This document shows positions 45,697 to 55,000 of a DNA stretch of 64,000 bases, one piece after another; position 1 is the stretch's first letter; each line of letters starts with the position of its first letter. The notes beneath the pieces are model-generated. The model saw nothing but the letters and a program-made list of their open reading frames with translations. It was not told where the DNA came from and did no database searches. A program made the translations under genes and the position numbers. The stretch is from Parahoeflea alexandrii (GTDB taxonomy: Bacteria; Pseudomonadota; Alphaproteobacteria; Rhizobiales; Rhizobiaceae), in assembly GCF_024105735.1 (NCBI RefSeq), contig NZ_JAAAML010000004.1, forward strand, positions 372,001 through 436,000, given 5' to 3'.

Positions 45697-46383
45697 TCAG
45701 ACTCCCAGGAATTCGGTTTCCACCTCGCGGGTGAGACTTGCCGGCGGGCCGGTCCAGACGGTCTCGCCGCGGGCGAGAATGACGCACCGGTCGGCCACGG
45801 CGCGGAGCTCCGAGAAGCCTTTGTCGATCACCAGAATCGACTGACCACCCTGCTTGAGCCTGGCGATCGCCGCCCAGATTTCGTGGCGCACCACCGGCGC
45901 CAGCCCCTCCGTCGCCTCATCGAGAATGAGCAGTCGCGGATTGGTCAGCAAGGCGCGGGCAATCGCCAGCATCTGCTGTTCGCCGCCCGACAGCGTCGCC
46001 GCACTCTGCGTCAACCGCTCGCCCAGACGCGGGAAAAGTTCCGTGGCCTTGTCGATGTCCCAGGGGCCGGATCGGGCCGAGGCCATGAGGTTTTCGGAAA
46101 CCGAGAGATTGGCAAAGCAGCGACGCCCTTCGGGCGCTAGGCCGATGCCCAGCCGTGCAGCCCGGAATGAGGGCAGCGCGGTAACATCGCGGCCGTCAAA
46201 GCGGATCTCGCCGCGGGTGGTGCGCAGCATACGCGTGATGGCGCGCACGGTGGTGGTCTTGCCCATGCCGTTGCGGCCCATCAGCGCCACCAGCTCGCCC
46301 TCGGCGATTTCCAGTTCGACGCCGAACAGCGCCTGCGATGCGCCATAGAATGCCTCGAGTTTTTTTACCTGAAGCAGGCTCAT
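45697..46383 (-). CDS. livF: Branched-chain/hydrophobic amino acid-type ABC ATPase LivF (system 2)
   Basis: 228 residues: Walker A GRNGMGKTTTVRA, signature LSGGEQQMLAIARAL, Walker B LLILDEATEGLAP (Glu then Ala rather than Pro), PEGRRCFANLSVSENL loop. Overlaps livG2 by ATGA. Last gene of the livKHMGF2 operon on the minus strand. A second copy set in the same window, it belongs to a HAAT-type transporter whose substrate need not be an amino acid. Confidence 0.92.
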   Translation of the reverse strand: MSLLQVKKLEAFYGASQALFGVELEIAEGELVALMGRNGMGKTTTVRAITRMLRTTRGEIRFDGRDVTALPSFRAARLGIGLAPEGRRCFANLSVSENLMASARSGPWDIDKATELFPRLGERLTQSAATLSGGEQQMLAIARALLTNPRLLILDEATEGLAPVVRHEIWAAIARLKQGGQSILVIDKGFSELRAVADRCVILARGETVWTGPPASLTREVETEFLGV

Positions 46384-47132
46384 GCCGCATCCTCCCCGAG
46401 ATAGGCAGTGCGCACTTCGGGATGATTGCGGATCTCGTCGGCGGTGCCACGGGCGATGATCTTGCCCGAGACCAGGACCGAGATGCGGTCGGCCAGCTGG
46501 AAGACGGCATCCATGTCGTGCTCGATGAGCAGGATCGGTGCTTGCGTGCGCAGCTTGTCGAGAAAGCCGATCAGCTTGGCTGAGCCCTCCTGGCCGAGAC
46601 CGGCCATCGGCTCGTCCATCAGGAAGATGCGCGGGCGCATGGCCAGCGCCATGGCGATTTCCAGGAGCCGCTTCTCGCCATGCGAGAGTTCGCTGACGCG
46701 GACAGCCGCACGACCGCTCAAACCGACCCGATCCAACGCCTCCATCGCCTCGTCGATCAGTTCCCTGTCGCGGGAAACCTGGCGGAAGAAACCGAAGATC
46801 GATTTGCGCCGGGCCTGGGCCGCGAACATGACATTGCCGCGCGCTGAGAATTCCGGGATCAGCGAGGAAACTTGGAAGGTGCGGGTAAGCCCCAGCCGGG
46901 CGCGTTCGATCTGGTCGAGATCGCTGATCTCGCGGCCGTCGAAGCGGATCGAGCCGGCATCGGCGGCGAGTTCGCCGGCAACCAGCTTGATCAGGCTCGA
47001 CTTGCCGGCGCCGTTGGGGCCGATCAGGGCATGGATCTCGCCGGGCCGCAGATCGAGGTCGACGGCATCGGTGACCTTGAGCGCGCCGAAGGATTTGCTC
47101 AGCCCGGAGAGCTCCAGTACCGGTTCAGTCAT
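46380..47132 (-). CDS. livG: ABC transporter ATPase LivG (system 2)
   Basis: 250 residues from ATG 47132. Walker A IGPNGAGKSSLIKL, signature LSHGEKRLLEIAMAL (LSHGE variant typical of LivG), Walker B IFLMDEPMAGLGQE and H-loop ILLIEHDMDAVF. Overlaps livM2 by eight bases and livF2 by four. Typical length, in contrast to the extended LivG of system 1. Confidence 0.93.
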   Translation of the reverse strand: MTEPVLELSGLSKSFGALKVTDAVDLDLRPGEIHALIGPNGAGKSSLIKLVAGELAADAGSIRFDGREISDLDQIERARLGLTRTFQVSSLIPEFSARGNVMFAAQARRKSIFGFFRQVSRDRELIDEAMEALDRVGLSGRAAVRVSELSHGEKRLLEIAMALAMRPRIFLMDEPMAGLGQEGSAKLIGFLDKLRTQAPILLIEHDMDAVFQLADRISVLVSGKIIARGTADEIRNHPEVRTAYLGEDAA

Positions 47133-48114
47133 GGCGCACCCTCCCCGCGACCAGGCCAATGAAGCCACCCCGGGCGAACAGAACGACGGCCAGCAGCGCC
47201 GCACCCAGGAAGAACTGCCAGTGCTCGGTGACGCTGCCGAAGGCATGTTCGAACAGCACGAACAGGCAGGCGCCGACCACCGGGCCGAACAGCCGTGCAA
47301 CGCCGCCCAGAATGATGAACACCATGATCTCGCCGGAGAGATGCCAGGACATCATCGTCGGACTGACGAAACGGTTGAGATCGGCATAGAGCGCGCCGGC
47401 GAGGCCGGTGACCATACCGGATATCACGAAGGCCGCGAGCTTGATCCGGTAGGGCGACAGGCCGAGGGCGGCGACGCGTCCCTCGTTCTGGCGGACGGCC
47501 TGCAGTGCCATGCCGAAGCGCGCACCGGTCATTTTCCACTGTGCCAGCAGCACCACGATCAGCACCGCGTAGCAGAGCAGGAAGAAATCGAGCGGACGAA
47601 GCGTGTTGAGACCCGGGAAGGCATTGCGGACATAGATCGACAGGCCATCTTCGCCGCCATAGGCCGGCCAGGAAATGGCGAAATAGTAGATCATCTGCGC
47701 GAAGGCCAGCGTGATCATGATGAAGTAGACGCCGGACGTGCGCAGGCTCAGCGCCCCTATCACCAGCGCCGCCAGGCCGCTGACCAGAACCGCGACCAGC
47801 CACAGCACCAGCATCTGGTTGGTGCCGTTGATGACGAACGGCGATGTCATCAGCGGCTCGTAGGTCTGATGGTGGCTGGCGAGAATGCCCACGGCATAAC
47901 CGCCAACACCAAAAAATGCCGCGTGGCCGAAGGAGACGAGACCGCCAAGCCCCAGTGCGATGTTGAGACCGACGCCGGCGAGCGCCAGGATGGTGGCACG
48001 GGTGGCGAGCGTGACGAGGAACGGCTCATCGGCAAAATGGGCGACAAGCGGCCCACCGAGCAGGATCAGCGCCAGCAGGATGTTGAGACGATGTTCGGTG
48101 ACAAACTCAGGCAT
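47125..48114 (-). CDS. livM: ABC transporter permease LivM (system 2)
   Basis: 329 residues, about nine TM. The conserved block is ALAGVGLNIALGLGGLVSFGHAAFFGVGGYAVGI, then LNTLRPLDFFLLCYAV and QNEGRVAALGLSPYRIKLAAFVISG. Overlaps livH2 by eight bases. Partners with LivH2. Confidence 0.93.
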   Translation of the reverse strand: MPEFVTEHRLNILLALILLGGPLVAHFADEPFLVTLATRATILALAGVGLNIALGLGGLVSFGHAAFFGVGGYAVGILASHHQTYEPLMTSPFVINGTNQMLVLWLVAVLVSGLAALVIGALSLRTSGVYFIMITLAFAQMIYYFAISWPAYGGEDGLSIYVRNAFPGLNTLRPLDFFLLCYAVLIVVLLAQWKMTGARFGMALQAVRQNEGRVAALGLSPYRIKLAAFVISGMVTGLAGALYADLNRFVSPTMMSWHLSGEIMVFIILGGVARLFGPVVGACLFVLFEHAFGSVTEHWQFFLGAALLAVVLFARGGFIGLVAGRVRHD

Positions 48115-49027
48115 TGGCAGGAAACAACCCCTTTGGCTTGAACACCAGAACGACGGCCATCAGCAGATAGATCAGCATCGAGGCGATCGCGGAGCCGACG
48201 CCGCGGGCGGCGGAGGCTTCCATCACATTGGCCAGCAAGGTGGGCAGCAGGAAGCGCCCCAGCGTATCGACGAGACCGACGATCAGGGCCGCCACAAGCG
48301 CGCCGCGGATCGAGCCGATGCCGCCGATGACGATGACGACGAAGGCGAGAATGAGCACCGGTTCGCCCATGCCGATCTGCACCGACTGGATGGCGCCGAT
48401 CAGCGCGCCGGCAAAGCCCGCAAGGGCTGCTCCGAGGGCGAAGACGACGGTGTAGAGAAAGCGGATGTCGACCCCAAGCGCCGCGATCATTTCGCGGTCG
48501 GCCTCGCCGGCTCGGATCTGCATGCCGAGCCTCGTGCGGCTGATCAGCAGTCCAAGCCCGGCAGCGACCGCAAGGCCTGCGATGATGATCGCCAGCCGGT
48601 AGGCGGGATAAAGCATGCCGCCGGGCAGCGTGACCGGGCCGGACAGGAAGGCGGGCGGGTCGAGATAGAGCGGGAAGGATCCGAAGACGAAGCGGACACC
48701 TTCCGAAAACATCAGCACCAGTGCGAATGTGGCCAGCACCTGATCGAGGTGATCGCGGTCATATAGCCTGCGGATGACAATGATTTCGACCAGCGCCCCC
48801 AGGGCGGCGGCAGCGGCAAGGCTGGCCACCAGACCGATCCAGAAGGAACCGGTCCAGGCAGCGACCGCCGCGCAGACGAAGCCGCCGACCATGAACAGCG
48901 AGCCATGGGCAAGATTGATCAGTCCCATGACCCCGAAGATCAGGGTCAGGCCGGCCGCCATCAGGAACAGCATGACGCCGAGTTGCAGGCCGTTGAGGAT
49001 CTGCTCGAGAAAAAGGGCAACGGTCAT
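48107..49027 (-). CDS. livH: ABC transporter permease LivH (system 2)
   Basis: 306 residues. FLEQILNGLQLGVMLFLMAAGLTLIFGVMGLINLAHGSLFMVGGF is the standard LivH opening; later ILAFVVIVIGGIGSIRGALVAALIVGLVDTLGRF. Separated from livK2 by a 183-base gap with strong hairpins. Confidence 0.93.
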   Translation of the reverse strand: MTVALFLEQILNGLQLGVMLFLMAAGLTLIFGVMGLINLAHGSLFMVGGFVCAAVAAWTGSFWIGLVASLAAAAALGALVEIIVIRRLYDRDHLDQVLATFALVLMFSEGVRFVFGSFPLYLDPPAFLSGPVTLPGGMLYPAYRLAIIIAGLAVAAGLGLLISRTRLGMQIRAGEADREMIAALGVDIRFLYTVVFALGAALAGFAGALIGAIQSVQIGMGEPVLILAFVVIVIGGIGSIRGALVAALIVGLVDTLGRFLLPTLLANVMEASAARGVGSAIASMLIYLLMAVVLVFKPKGLFPANA

Positions 49028-49128
49028 CGTCTACCGGGCTCGCACCAGTGAGAATGCATGTCGCGTTCAAATGGCTCCATTCGAGCGATAGCGCACATGC
49101 ATTGGTTCAACAGGCAACAGCGGACTTT

Positions 49129-49194
49129 GCGCATCCGACCGGATGCGCGGCGCTGTCGGAGACAAACCGGGCGGACCATGGGAGGTCCGCCCGG
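49129..49194 (-). other. Intercistronic stem-loops between livK2 and livH2
   Basis: CCGGGCGGACC (49167-49177) pairs with GGTCCGCCCGG (49184-49194), an 11-base stem. A further symmetric element, GCGCATCCG/CGGATGCGC (49129-49148), has only a two-base centre. They probably attenuate readthrough or protect the binding-protein mRNA. The rest of 49028-49210 holds no gene. Confidence 0.65.
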
Positions 49195-49210
49195 CAAGGA
49201 CGATTGACGA

Positions 49211-50353
49211 TCACATCTTGCAATCAGCCGCGTAGGCGTCAGCGTGATCTTCAAGGGCAACGCCGATCAGCTTGTTGGTGAAGACATCACCCTCCTTGAC
49301 CACTTCGCGGACATAGATGTCCTGGACCGGGTGATTGTTCGAACCGAACTTGAAATCACCGCGGGTCGACTTGAAGTTGGCGGCCTTCAGGGCTGCGCGG
49401 AACGCATCCTTGTCGGAGATCGGGGCCGCATCCATGGCCGAGATCAGCAGGTTGGCGGTGTCGAAGCCCTGGCTGGAATAGAGCGAGGGCAGACGGCCGT
49501 AGGCTGCCTGATAGGATTCAACGAACGCCTTGTTGGTTTCGTTGTCGATGTCCTTGGACCACTGCGAGGTGTTCTTGACGCCGAGCGCTGCATCGCCGAC
49601 GGCCTGCAGAATGTTCTGGTCGAAGGAGAAGGCGGGGCCGAGCAACGGCACGTCAACGCCGGCGCCGGCATACTGCTTCATGAAGGCAATGCCCATGCCG
49701 CCGGGCAGGAAGAAGAAGACGCTGTCAGCGCCGGAAGCGCGGATCTCGGCGATTTCGGCGGCATAGTCGGTCTGGCCGAGCTGGGTGTAGATCTCCTTGA
49801 CCACCTCGCCCTTGAAGAAGCGCTTGAAACCGGTCAGCGCATCCTTGCCGGCCGGGTAGTTCGGGGCCAGGATGAAGCTCTTCTTGAAGCCTGCGGTGGT
49901 GGCGTAGGCGCCCATGCCTTCATGCAGGTTGTCGTTCTGCCAGGCGACATTGAAATAGTTCTCGTTGCAGCCTGCGCCTGCAAGCGCCGACGGGCCGGCA
50001 TTCGGGGAGAGGTATATCTTGCCCTGGGCAACCGCGCCCGGAACCACGGCCATCGCCAGGTTGGACCAGATGATGCCGGTCATGATGTCGACCTTGTCTG
50101 ACTGGATCAGCTTGTCGGCAAGCTGCACGGCGAGGTCAGGCTTCTGGGCGTCGTCCTCGACGATCAGTTCGATGTCGGTGCGGCCGGACTGCTTCAGCGC
50201 CAGCTCGAAGCCGTCGCGCACGTCGATGCCGAGCGAGGCGCCGCCACCCGAAAGTGTGGTGATCATGCCGACCTTGACCGGCTCTGCAGCGGCCATCGAT
50301 ACACCGGCGAGCAGCGACGCGGCAGCCGCCAGACTCATGACTGTCTTCTTCAT
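49211..50353 (-). CDS. livK: HAAT-type ABC transporter substrate-binding protein (LivK-like, system 2)
   Basis: 380-residue Peripla_BP_6 protein. The signal peptide MKKTVMSLAAAASLLAGVSMAAA precedes EPVKVGMITTLSGGGASLGIDVRDGFELAL. Landmarks include GIIWSNLAMAVVPGAVAQGKIYLSPNAGPSAL, LGQTDYAAEIAEIRASGADSVFFFLPG and RLPSLYSSQGFDTANLL. ATG 50353 follows GAGGAAAAATC. The Cys in GAGCNENYFN and the last ADCKM are probably linked. The longer mid-domain resembles proteins for aromatic acids or amides as much as for branched-chain amino acids; specificity is open. Confidence 0.88.
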   Translation of the reverse strand: MKKTVMSLAAAASLLAGVSMAAAEPVKVGMITTLSGGGASLGIDVRDGFELALKQSGRTDIELIVEDDAQKPDLAVQLADKLIQSDKVDIMTGIIWSNLAMAVVPGAVAQGKIYLSPNAGPSALAGAGCNENYFNVAWQNDNLHEGMGAYATTAGFKKSFILAPNYPAGKDALTGFKRFFKGEVVKEIYTQLGQTDYAAEIAEIRASGADSVFFFLPGGMGIAFMKQYAGAGVDVPLLGPAFSFDQNILQAVGDAALGVKNTSQWSKDIDNETNKAFVESYQAAYGRLPSLYSSQGFDTANLLISAMDAAPISDKDAFRAALKAANFKSTRGDFKFGSNNHPVQDIYVREVVKEGDVFTNKLIGVALEDHADAYAADCKM

Positions 50354-50701
50354 TGATTTTTCCTCTCTGTGTTTTGTGCAGCGCCGGCCTTGTTGCGGTC
50401 CGGTCGAAGCCATTTATCCCCTTCAGGCGACGATTGCATGTGATGCCGGGCAAATCCCGCCAGCCAGCACATGCATGCCTTGTTTCGAATGCCGGAGCGG
50501 CTTTCAACGCCAGAAGACGCCGTCTGACGCTCCGATCATCGCCATTGACTGCGACCTTATCAGCCGATTTGAAGAATTCCAGTACTTTTTTTAAGCTTAA
50601 AATAAATAAGGGTGCAGCGTGATTGTCCCTTGCACCCGGGCGCCGGGCATGGTTCCAAGGGGAAAACGGTTGTCATTCGGCAAGGCAAAAGGAGATCGGC
50701 G
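50354..50701. other. Divergent intergenic region of livK2 and the RAM-domain gene; AT palindrome at 50589-50602
   Basis: No gene seen in about 350 bases. TTTTAAGCTTAAAA (50589-50602) is a perfect 14-base palindrome in an AT-rich island, a possible operator. Downstream, GGGTGCA (50610-50616) and TGCACCC (50631-50637) can form a hairpin in the leader of the RAM-domain gene. Confidence 0.5.
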
Positions 50702-50938
50702 ATGCAGTGTTTTTTCGTGGAGTTTCAATGCAAACTTGGCCAGGCCTACGCGGTGGCCGATGAAATCGCCAATCGCGAGATCGCGTCCGAAATCTATTCG
50801 GTCAGCGGACAGTTCGACCTGATGGCGAAATTCTACATCGAGGACGATGTCGACATCGGCCGGTTCGTCGCCGACAATCTTCACACCGTTCCGGGCGTCG
50901 AGCGGACCCACACGATCCTGACCTTCAAGGCGTTCTGA
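50702..50938 (+). CDS. Stand-alone Lrp/AsnC ligand-binding (RAM) domain protein
   Basis: 78 residues, only the AsnC C-terminal ligand-binding fold: CFFVEFQCKLGQAYAVADEIA, EIYSVSGQFDLMAKFYI and VPGVERTHTILTFKAF. No helix-turn-helix. ATG 50702 is preceded by AAAGGAGA. Stand-alone RAM proteins bind amino acids and may form rings or mix with full-length Lrp proteins. It sits between livK2 and tRNA-His, so an amino acid-sensing role is plausible, but no target is known. Confidence 0.88.
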   Translation: MQCFFVEFQCKLGQAYAVADEIANREIASEIYSVSGQFDLMAKFYIEDDVDIGRFVADNLHTVPGVERTHTILTFKAF

Positions 50939-50941
50939 GCA

Positions 50942-51119
50942 GGCACGGGGACATTGTCCCTCGGCCAGGAGGTCCAGAAGGCGCGAAAACTGGTCATGAC
51001 CGGAAAAAAGAGTGGTACGATTGGGTGGGCTCGAACCACCGACCTCCGGATCCACAATCCGGCGCTCTAACCAACTGAGCTACAACCGCACGCCAGCTGA
51101 CAGGGACAATGTCCGTGCC
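50942..51119. repeat. Imperfect inverted repeat enclosing tRNA-His
   Basis: GGCACGGGGACATTGTCCCT (50942-50961) and, inverted, GGCACGGACATTGTCCCT (51102-51119 complement). The arms are identical except for a GG insertion. Each arm is itself nearly palindromic around GGGACA/TGTCCC. The tRNA lies between. Confidence 0.85.
51013..51089 (-). tRNA. tRNA-His (GTG), CCA encoded
   Basis: Cloverleaf read on the minus strand: acceptor GCGGTTG with CAATCGT, D-arm GCTCAGTTGGTTAGAGC, anticodon stem CCGGA/TCCGG with loop TTGTGGA (anticodon GTG), variable region, T-arm GGTGGTTCGAGCCCACC (stem with one G/C mispair position variation), discriminator A73, then CCA. The base before G1 is T and the discriminator is A, not the universal G-1:C73 pair. 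This is the form described for a clade of Alphaproteobacteria. Confidence 0.93.
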
Positions 51120-51253
51120 GCTTTGTTGCCGCTCACATACTGGCAGCAGGTGGTTTTTGCAAGAGGTTTCAGGCCGGTTTTCTGAAATTCACCCGCTGAA
51201 AAATCCACCTGAAGGCGTCGAGGCGGCGGGTCCTGCAAACCGTGCACAAACGA

Positions 51254-51282
51254 AAAAGGCCGGACACAGGGTCCGGCCTTTT
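51254..51282. terminator. Bidirectional terminator downstream of phasin gene
   Basis: AAAAGGCCGGAC (51254-51265) pairs with GTCCGGCCTTTT (51271-51282), loop ACAGG, a 12-base stem with A and T tails usable on both strands. Confidence 0.92.
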
Positions 51283-51325
51283 CTCGTTTCAATGCAGGAA
51301 GAATTCAGGTCGGCGCCTGAAGACT

Positions 51326-51784
51326 TCAGGCAGCCTTGATTTCACTCATCGCCTTTTCGGCAACGGTCTTGGCCGGCTTGGAAACGTCTTCGGCGAGCTT
51401 GCGAGCGGCTTCCTGCATGGTCTTGGCCTGATCGGCCATCATTTCAGCCTGCTTGCGGAAGTATCCGGTCTGCAGTTCGATCATCTGGGCGACCGACTTG
51501 ACGCCGAGCAGGGCTTCCATGTGCGAGAGCGAGTGCTCGACATTGCCGCGGGCCGCGTCGATTGCCTTGAGGCTCAGATCGACCGTGCCAGCCTGGGCAG
51601 TTTCGAGCGTCGACTCGATGGCCTTGGTGGCGTCTTCGGCAACAGTCTTGGCCTTGGCGTAGGCTTCCTTGGTCTGGTTGACCGACTTGTCAGCCATTTC
51701 GCGGTAGCTGTCGGTCATCTTGCTGACGTCGAAGGTCGGGAATTCGAACATTTCTGCGGATGTGGTGGTTTTCTTGGTCGCCAT
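51326..51784 (-). CDS. Phasin family protein
   Basis: 152-residue, mostly helical, Ala/Lys/Glu-rich protein of the phasin_2 type. The sequence has a lysine/threonine-rich start (MATKKTTTSAEMFEFPTFDVSKMTDSYREMADKSVNQ), a long amphipathic helix with AYAKAKTVAEDATKAIESTLETAQAG, and the segment LLGVKSVAQMIELQTGYFRKQAEMMADQ. Phasins coat polyhydroxybutyrate granules and are usually repressed by PhaR until PHB forms. A consensus-like promoter and a candidate PhaR site lie upstream; a strong terminator lies downstream. Acetoacetyl-CoA synthetase 6 kb away fits PHB use. Confidence 0.9.
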   Translation of the reverse strand: MATKKTTTSAEMFEFPTFDVSKMTDSYREMADKSVNQTKEAYAKAKTVAEDATKAIESTLETAQAGTVDLSLKAIDAARGNVEHSLSHMEALLGVKSVAQMIELQTGYFRKQAEMMADQAKTMQEAARKLAEDVSKPAKTVAEKAMSEIKAA

Positions 51785-51843
51785 GTCACTTCTCCTTGAA
51801 GCATCAGTGGGACCGTTCGTGGCCCCGTTTCAATTTCAAGAAT

Positions 51844-51885
51844 TGTATAGCACAGCTTATTGTGCAGTGCAACATTTATTGTGCA
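51844..51885 (-). promoter_or_regulatory. Phasin promoter with TGCA-N-TGCA element and direct repeat
   Basis: On the minus strand: -35 TTGCAC (complement 51867-51872), 17-base spacer, -10 TATACA (complement 51844-51849). TGCAGTGCA (51863-51871) overlaps the -35, and TTATTGTGCA occurs twice (51857-51866, 51876-51885). A TGCA-type motif near phasin -35 regions is where PhaR repressors bind in related bacteria. Confidence 0.6.
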
Positions 51886-52027
51886 ACGCGCCATCCATTA
51901 ACCGTTTCGAGACAAATGAGCGCCGTTCCGCGCCGGTTTGCTGGACCGCTGGCGGCGGCAAAGCTATTAATAAACCCTTAATTCCCCCGAGGAAGGGGAC
52001 ACACAGGCCCAAACTGGAATTCCACCC

Positions 52028-55000
52028 ATGCCGGCACATCATTATCCGTTCATCGATCTTGCGGTCCATGCTTCCGTTCGCGATCACTTTGCCAAGGGCG
52101 ATGCCGTGGCAGTGCTGAGCCGCGATCTCGGTGAGGTGCTGTGGGCCAACGGCGCCGCGGCACAGCTTTTCGGCTTCTCCAACATCTATGATGTTCTGGA
52201 CGAGGGGCTGGGCCGGCAGTCGTCGATGCGACGGCAAATCGAGAGCGCGGTCAGCGGGCTGTCGCGCACCGGCAGGCCGCAGAATTTCATGGTCCGCTCC
52301 GCAAGCGGCTTCTCGCGGGTGATGGCGCCCGCAAATCTTGAGGAAATTGTGCTGCCGGACGGCGCGCAGGCGCTGCTCCTGACCAGCAGCCAGGCCGGGC
52401 AGCTGCTGGCGCCCGGCGCCCGGGCGCGGCAGATCATTGCCGGGTTCGAGGGCACGGGAACCCATGTCGCGGTTCTCGACGAACGCGGCCAGGTTCTGGC
52501 AGCCTCGAGCACATTCAACGAGATCGGTCTCGCCAAGGCCGATATCGAGCGGATGGTGGTGGATGTGGCCGACGCGCGCGACCGGCTGGTCAAGCGGATG
52601 ACGGACGCGCCAAACGGGGCGATGCCGACGGCGATCGGAAGGCTGGCTGACGATCCGGCACTCAACCTGCTGTTTGCCGTCGAACAGGCACCTGTCGACG
52701 ACACCGTCGTTGCCGCGGCGGACACCGGCGCCAGGATCGACGATGACGCATCGGGCCAAGCGCAGCAGGACCCGGTCCTGCAGGAGCAGACCGAAACCAC
52801 CGGCGAGGCAGAAACGACGTCCGTTGAAACGGCCGAACACCCCGCGGACAATGAGTCCACGGGCGATGTTGGCGCAAACAGCGAGACGCCGGACGAAACG
52901 CCGGTCGAGGACCCTGCCCGCGGTTATGCGGAAAGCACGGATCAACCCGCGGCGGAGGAGCAGCCGCGGCGCCAGACCTTCTTCGATACCAGGCGGATCC
53001 GCGACGAACTCAATGCACGGCTGGCCAAGGCGGCGGAACGGGACACCGAAATCCCAACCGCCTTTGAGGACGCGCGCGGCCTCGAAGTGCCCCAGGAGCC
53101 GGATGATATAGACAATGATGCGGCAAGCATCGAAACCGGGAGCGCCGTTTCCGGAGACGACACCAGCACAGAGCTGAGCTCCCGCGAACCGGGCGAGATT
53201 GCTGCCTCCGGCGAGGAACCGGCGGCCCAAGACGATGAACCGGCCGACCCGGTATCCATCGCCACGGAAGACGATGCATCCGCTCAAGATGATGTGACCG
53301 AGCTTGCGTATGAGACCTCCGCAGAGGACGACGTCTCTGGCGAGGAAGTGGACGACGAAGTCTCCGGTGATGACGTCGTTGGGGATGGCGAGAACGTCCG
53401 CCCGGAAGAGGCTGGCGTGGAAGACGATCAGCCGGAGACGGAAGCCGAAGCAGAGGTCGAACGGGACCTCTCACCGGACGAACCGGCTGCCGCTGCCATG
53501 CCGGAGTTCCAGTTCGATCCCGACGCAAAGCCGGCGCGGTTCGTCTGGAAGATCAACCGGGATGGCGAGTTCAGCGAAGTCTCGCCGGAATTCGCCGCCG
53601 CCGTCGGTCCGCACTCGGCCGATATCATCGGCCGAAAGTTCCCGGACCTTGCGCGGGTGTTCAACCTCGATCCCGATCATGTCATTTCCGACCTGCTCAA
53701 CCGCCGCGACACCTGGTCGGGCAAAACCGTGTTCTGGCCGATCCAGGGCACCGACCTGGTCACCCCGGTCGATCTGGCGGCGCTGCCGACCTACACCCGC
53801 GACCGCCGCTTCGACGGTTTCCGCGGCTTCGGCATCGTCCGGATCGGCGAAGCCCGTCCAGACCCGGAAGCGCTTGGCCTTGCCCTGGTGCCAGGACGCA
53901 TGTCGCCTCTCGCTGATGAAACCGTCTCCGAGGACGAGAAGCCGTTCGACACCGAGGAAACGACCGGTGACGCCACTTCCGAGATCGCGGGCGTGGATGA
54001 TGATGCGGATCTCGAATTGCGCGATCTCGAGAAAGACATCGAGGACCTTGCCCGGATGGACGGTGTGGACGCCGGTTCGGACATCCTTGACGAGGAGGAG
54101 GCAGACGCTGGAGATCTGACCGACGATGCGGGCAACAGCCAGGACAAGATCGACGACAATGATCCGTTCCGCGGCGAGCGTCCGGCGATCCGCCTGGTGG
54201 AAACACCGATGCGGCGCGAGAGCGACAAGGTTATCAGCCTGGAAGCACACCGGCCGCGCCTGGCCCGCGAAAGCCTCTCGCCGGGCGAGCAGGCAGCCTT
54301 CCGCGAAATCGGCGCGCGGCTGAGCGAGACATCGACACCCCCGGCAGACGCATCCGCGGAGACTCCGGAGGCAAAGTCCGAGTCTCCCGCCCCGGAACAG
54401 CCGGACACGCCTCAAACCTTCGGCAAGCGGGCAGAGCCACCGCTGATGGATGACCAGCCCGGCATTGAAGACAAGGAGGCTGGTACGGACCGGGCGGAAA
54501 GCCCGGGGGACCAGGCGGAGACCGGTGCAGACGCAACCGAAGCGACGGCTTTGAGCGACGCGGATGATGTGGCCGCAACCGCTCATGCAGGCGAGAGCGA
54601 AGCATCCGCCCCGGCAATGACCGACGAGCCTTCCGCCGAAAAGCCCTCCGTCGAAGAGTCCTCAGTCACCGGGACCGCCTCGCCCGCAGCGCTGCCATCG
54701 GCGTTCGCGTTGCCGGCGCGCCAGGGCATGGCTTCGGGCATGGATGCCGGCATCATCGATGCGATCCCGGCCGCACTGCTGGTGCATTCCGGCGACGAGC
54801 TGATCCACGGCAATGCCGAATTCCTCGAGCTGACCGGTTACGGGTCACTTGCGGAACTGGCCGATCGCGGCGGTCTTGATCATCTGCTCGAACGCCCGGG
54901 CGAGAACGAGGCTTCCAGTGATGGCGGGCTGTTCGTGCGCCGTGGTGATGGCGGCAGGCGGGAAGTCACCGCCCGGCTGCGCTCGGTCAATTGGGGCGAC

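Noticed and set aside
49129-49148. GCGCATCCG/CGGATGCGC as an independent terminator
   Set aside because: The centre is only two bases, too tight for a hairpin as written, and no T tract follows in either direction.
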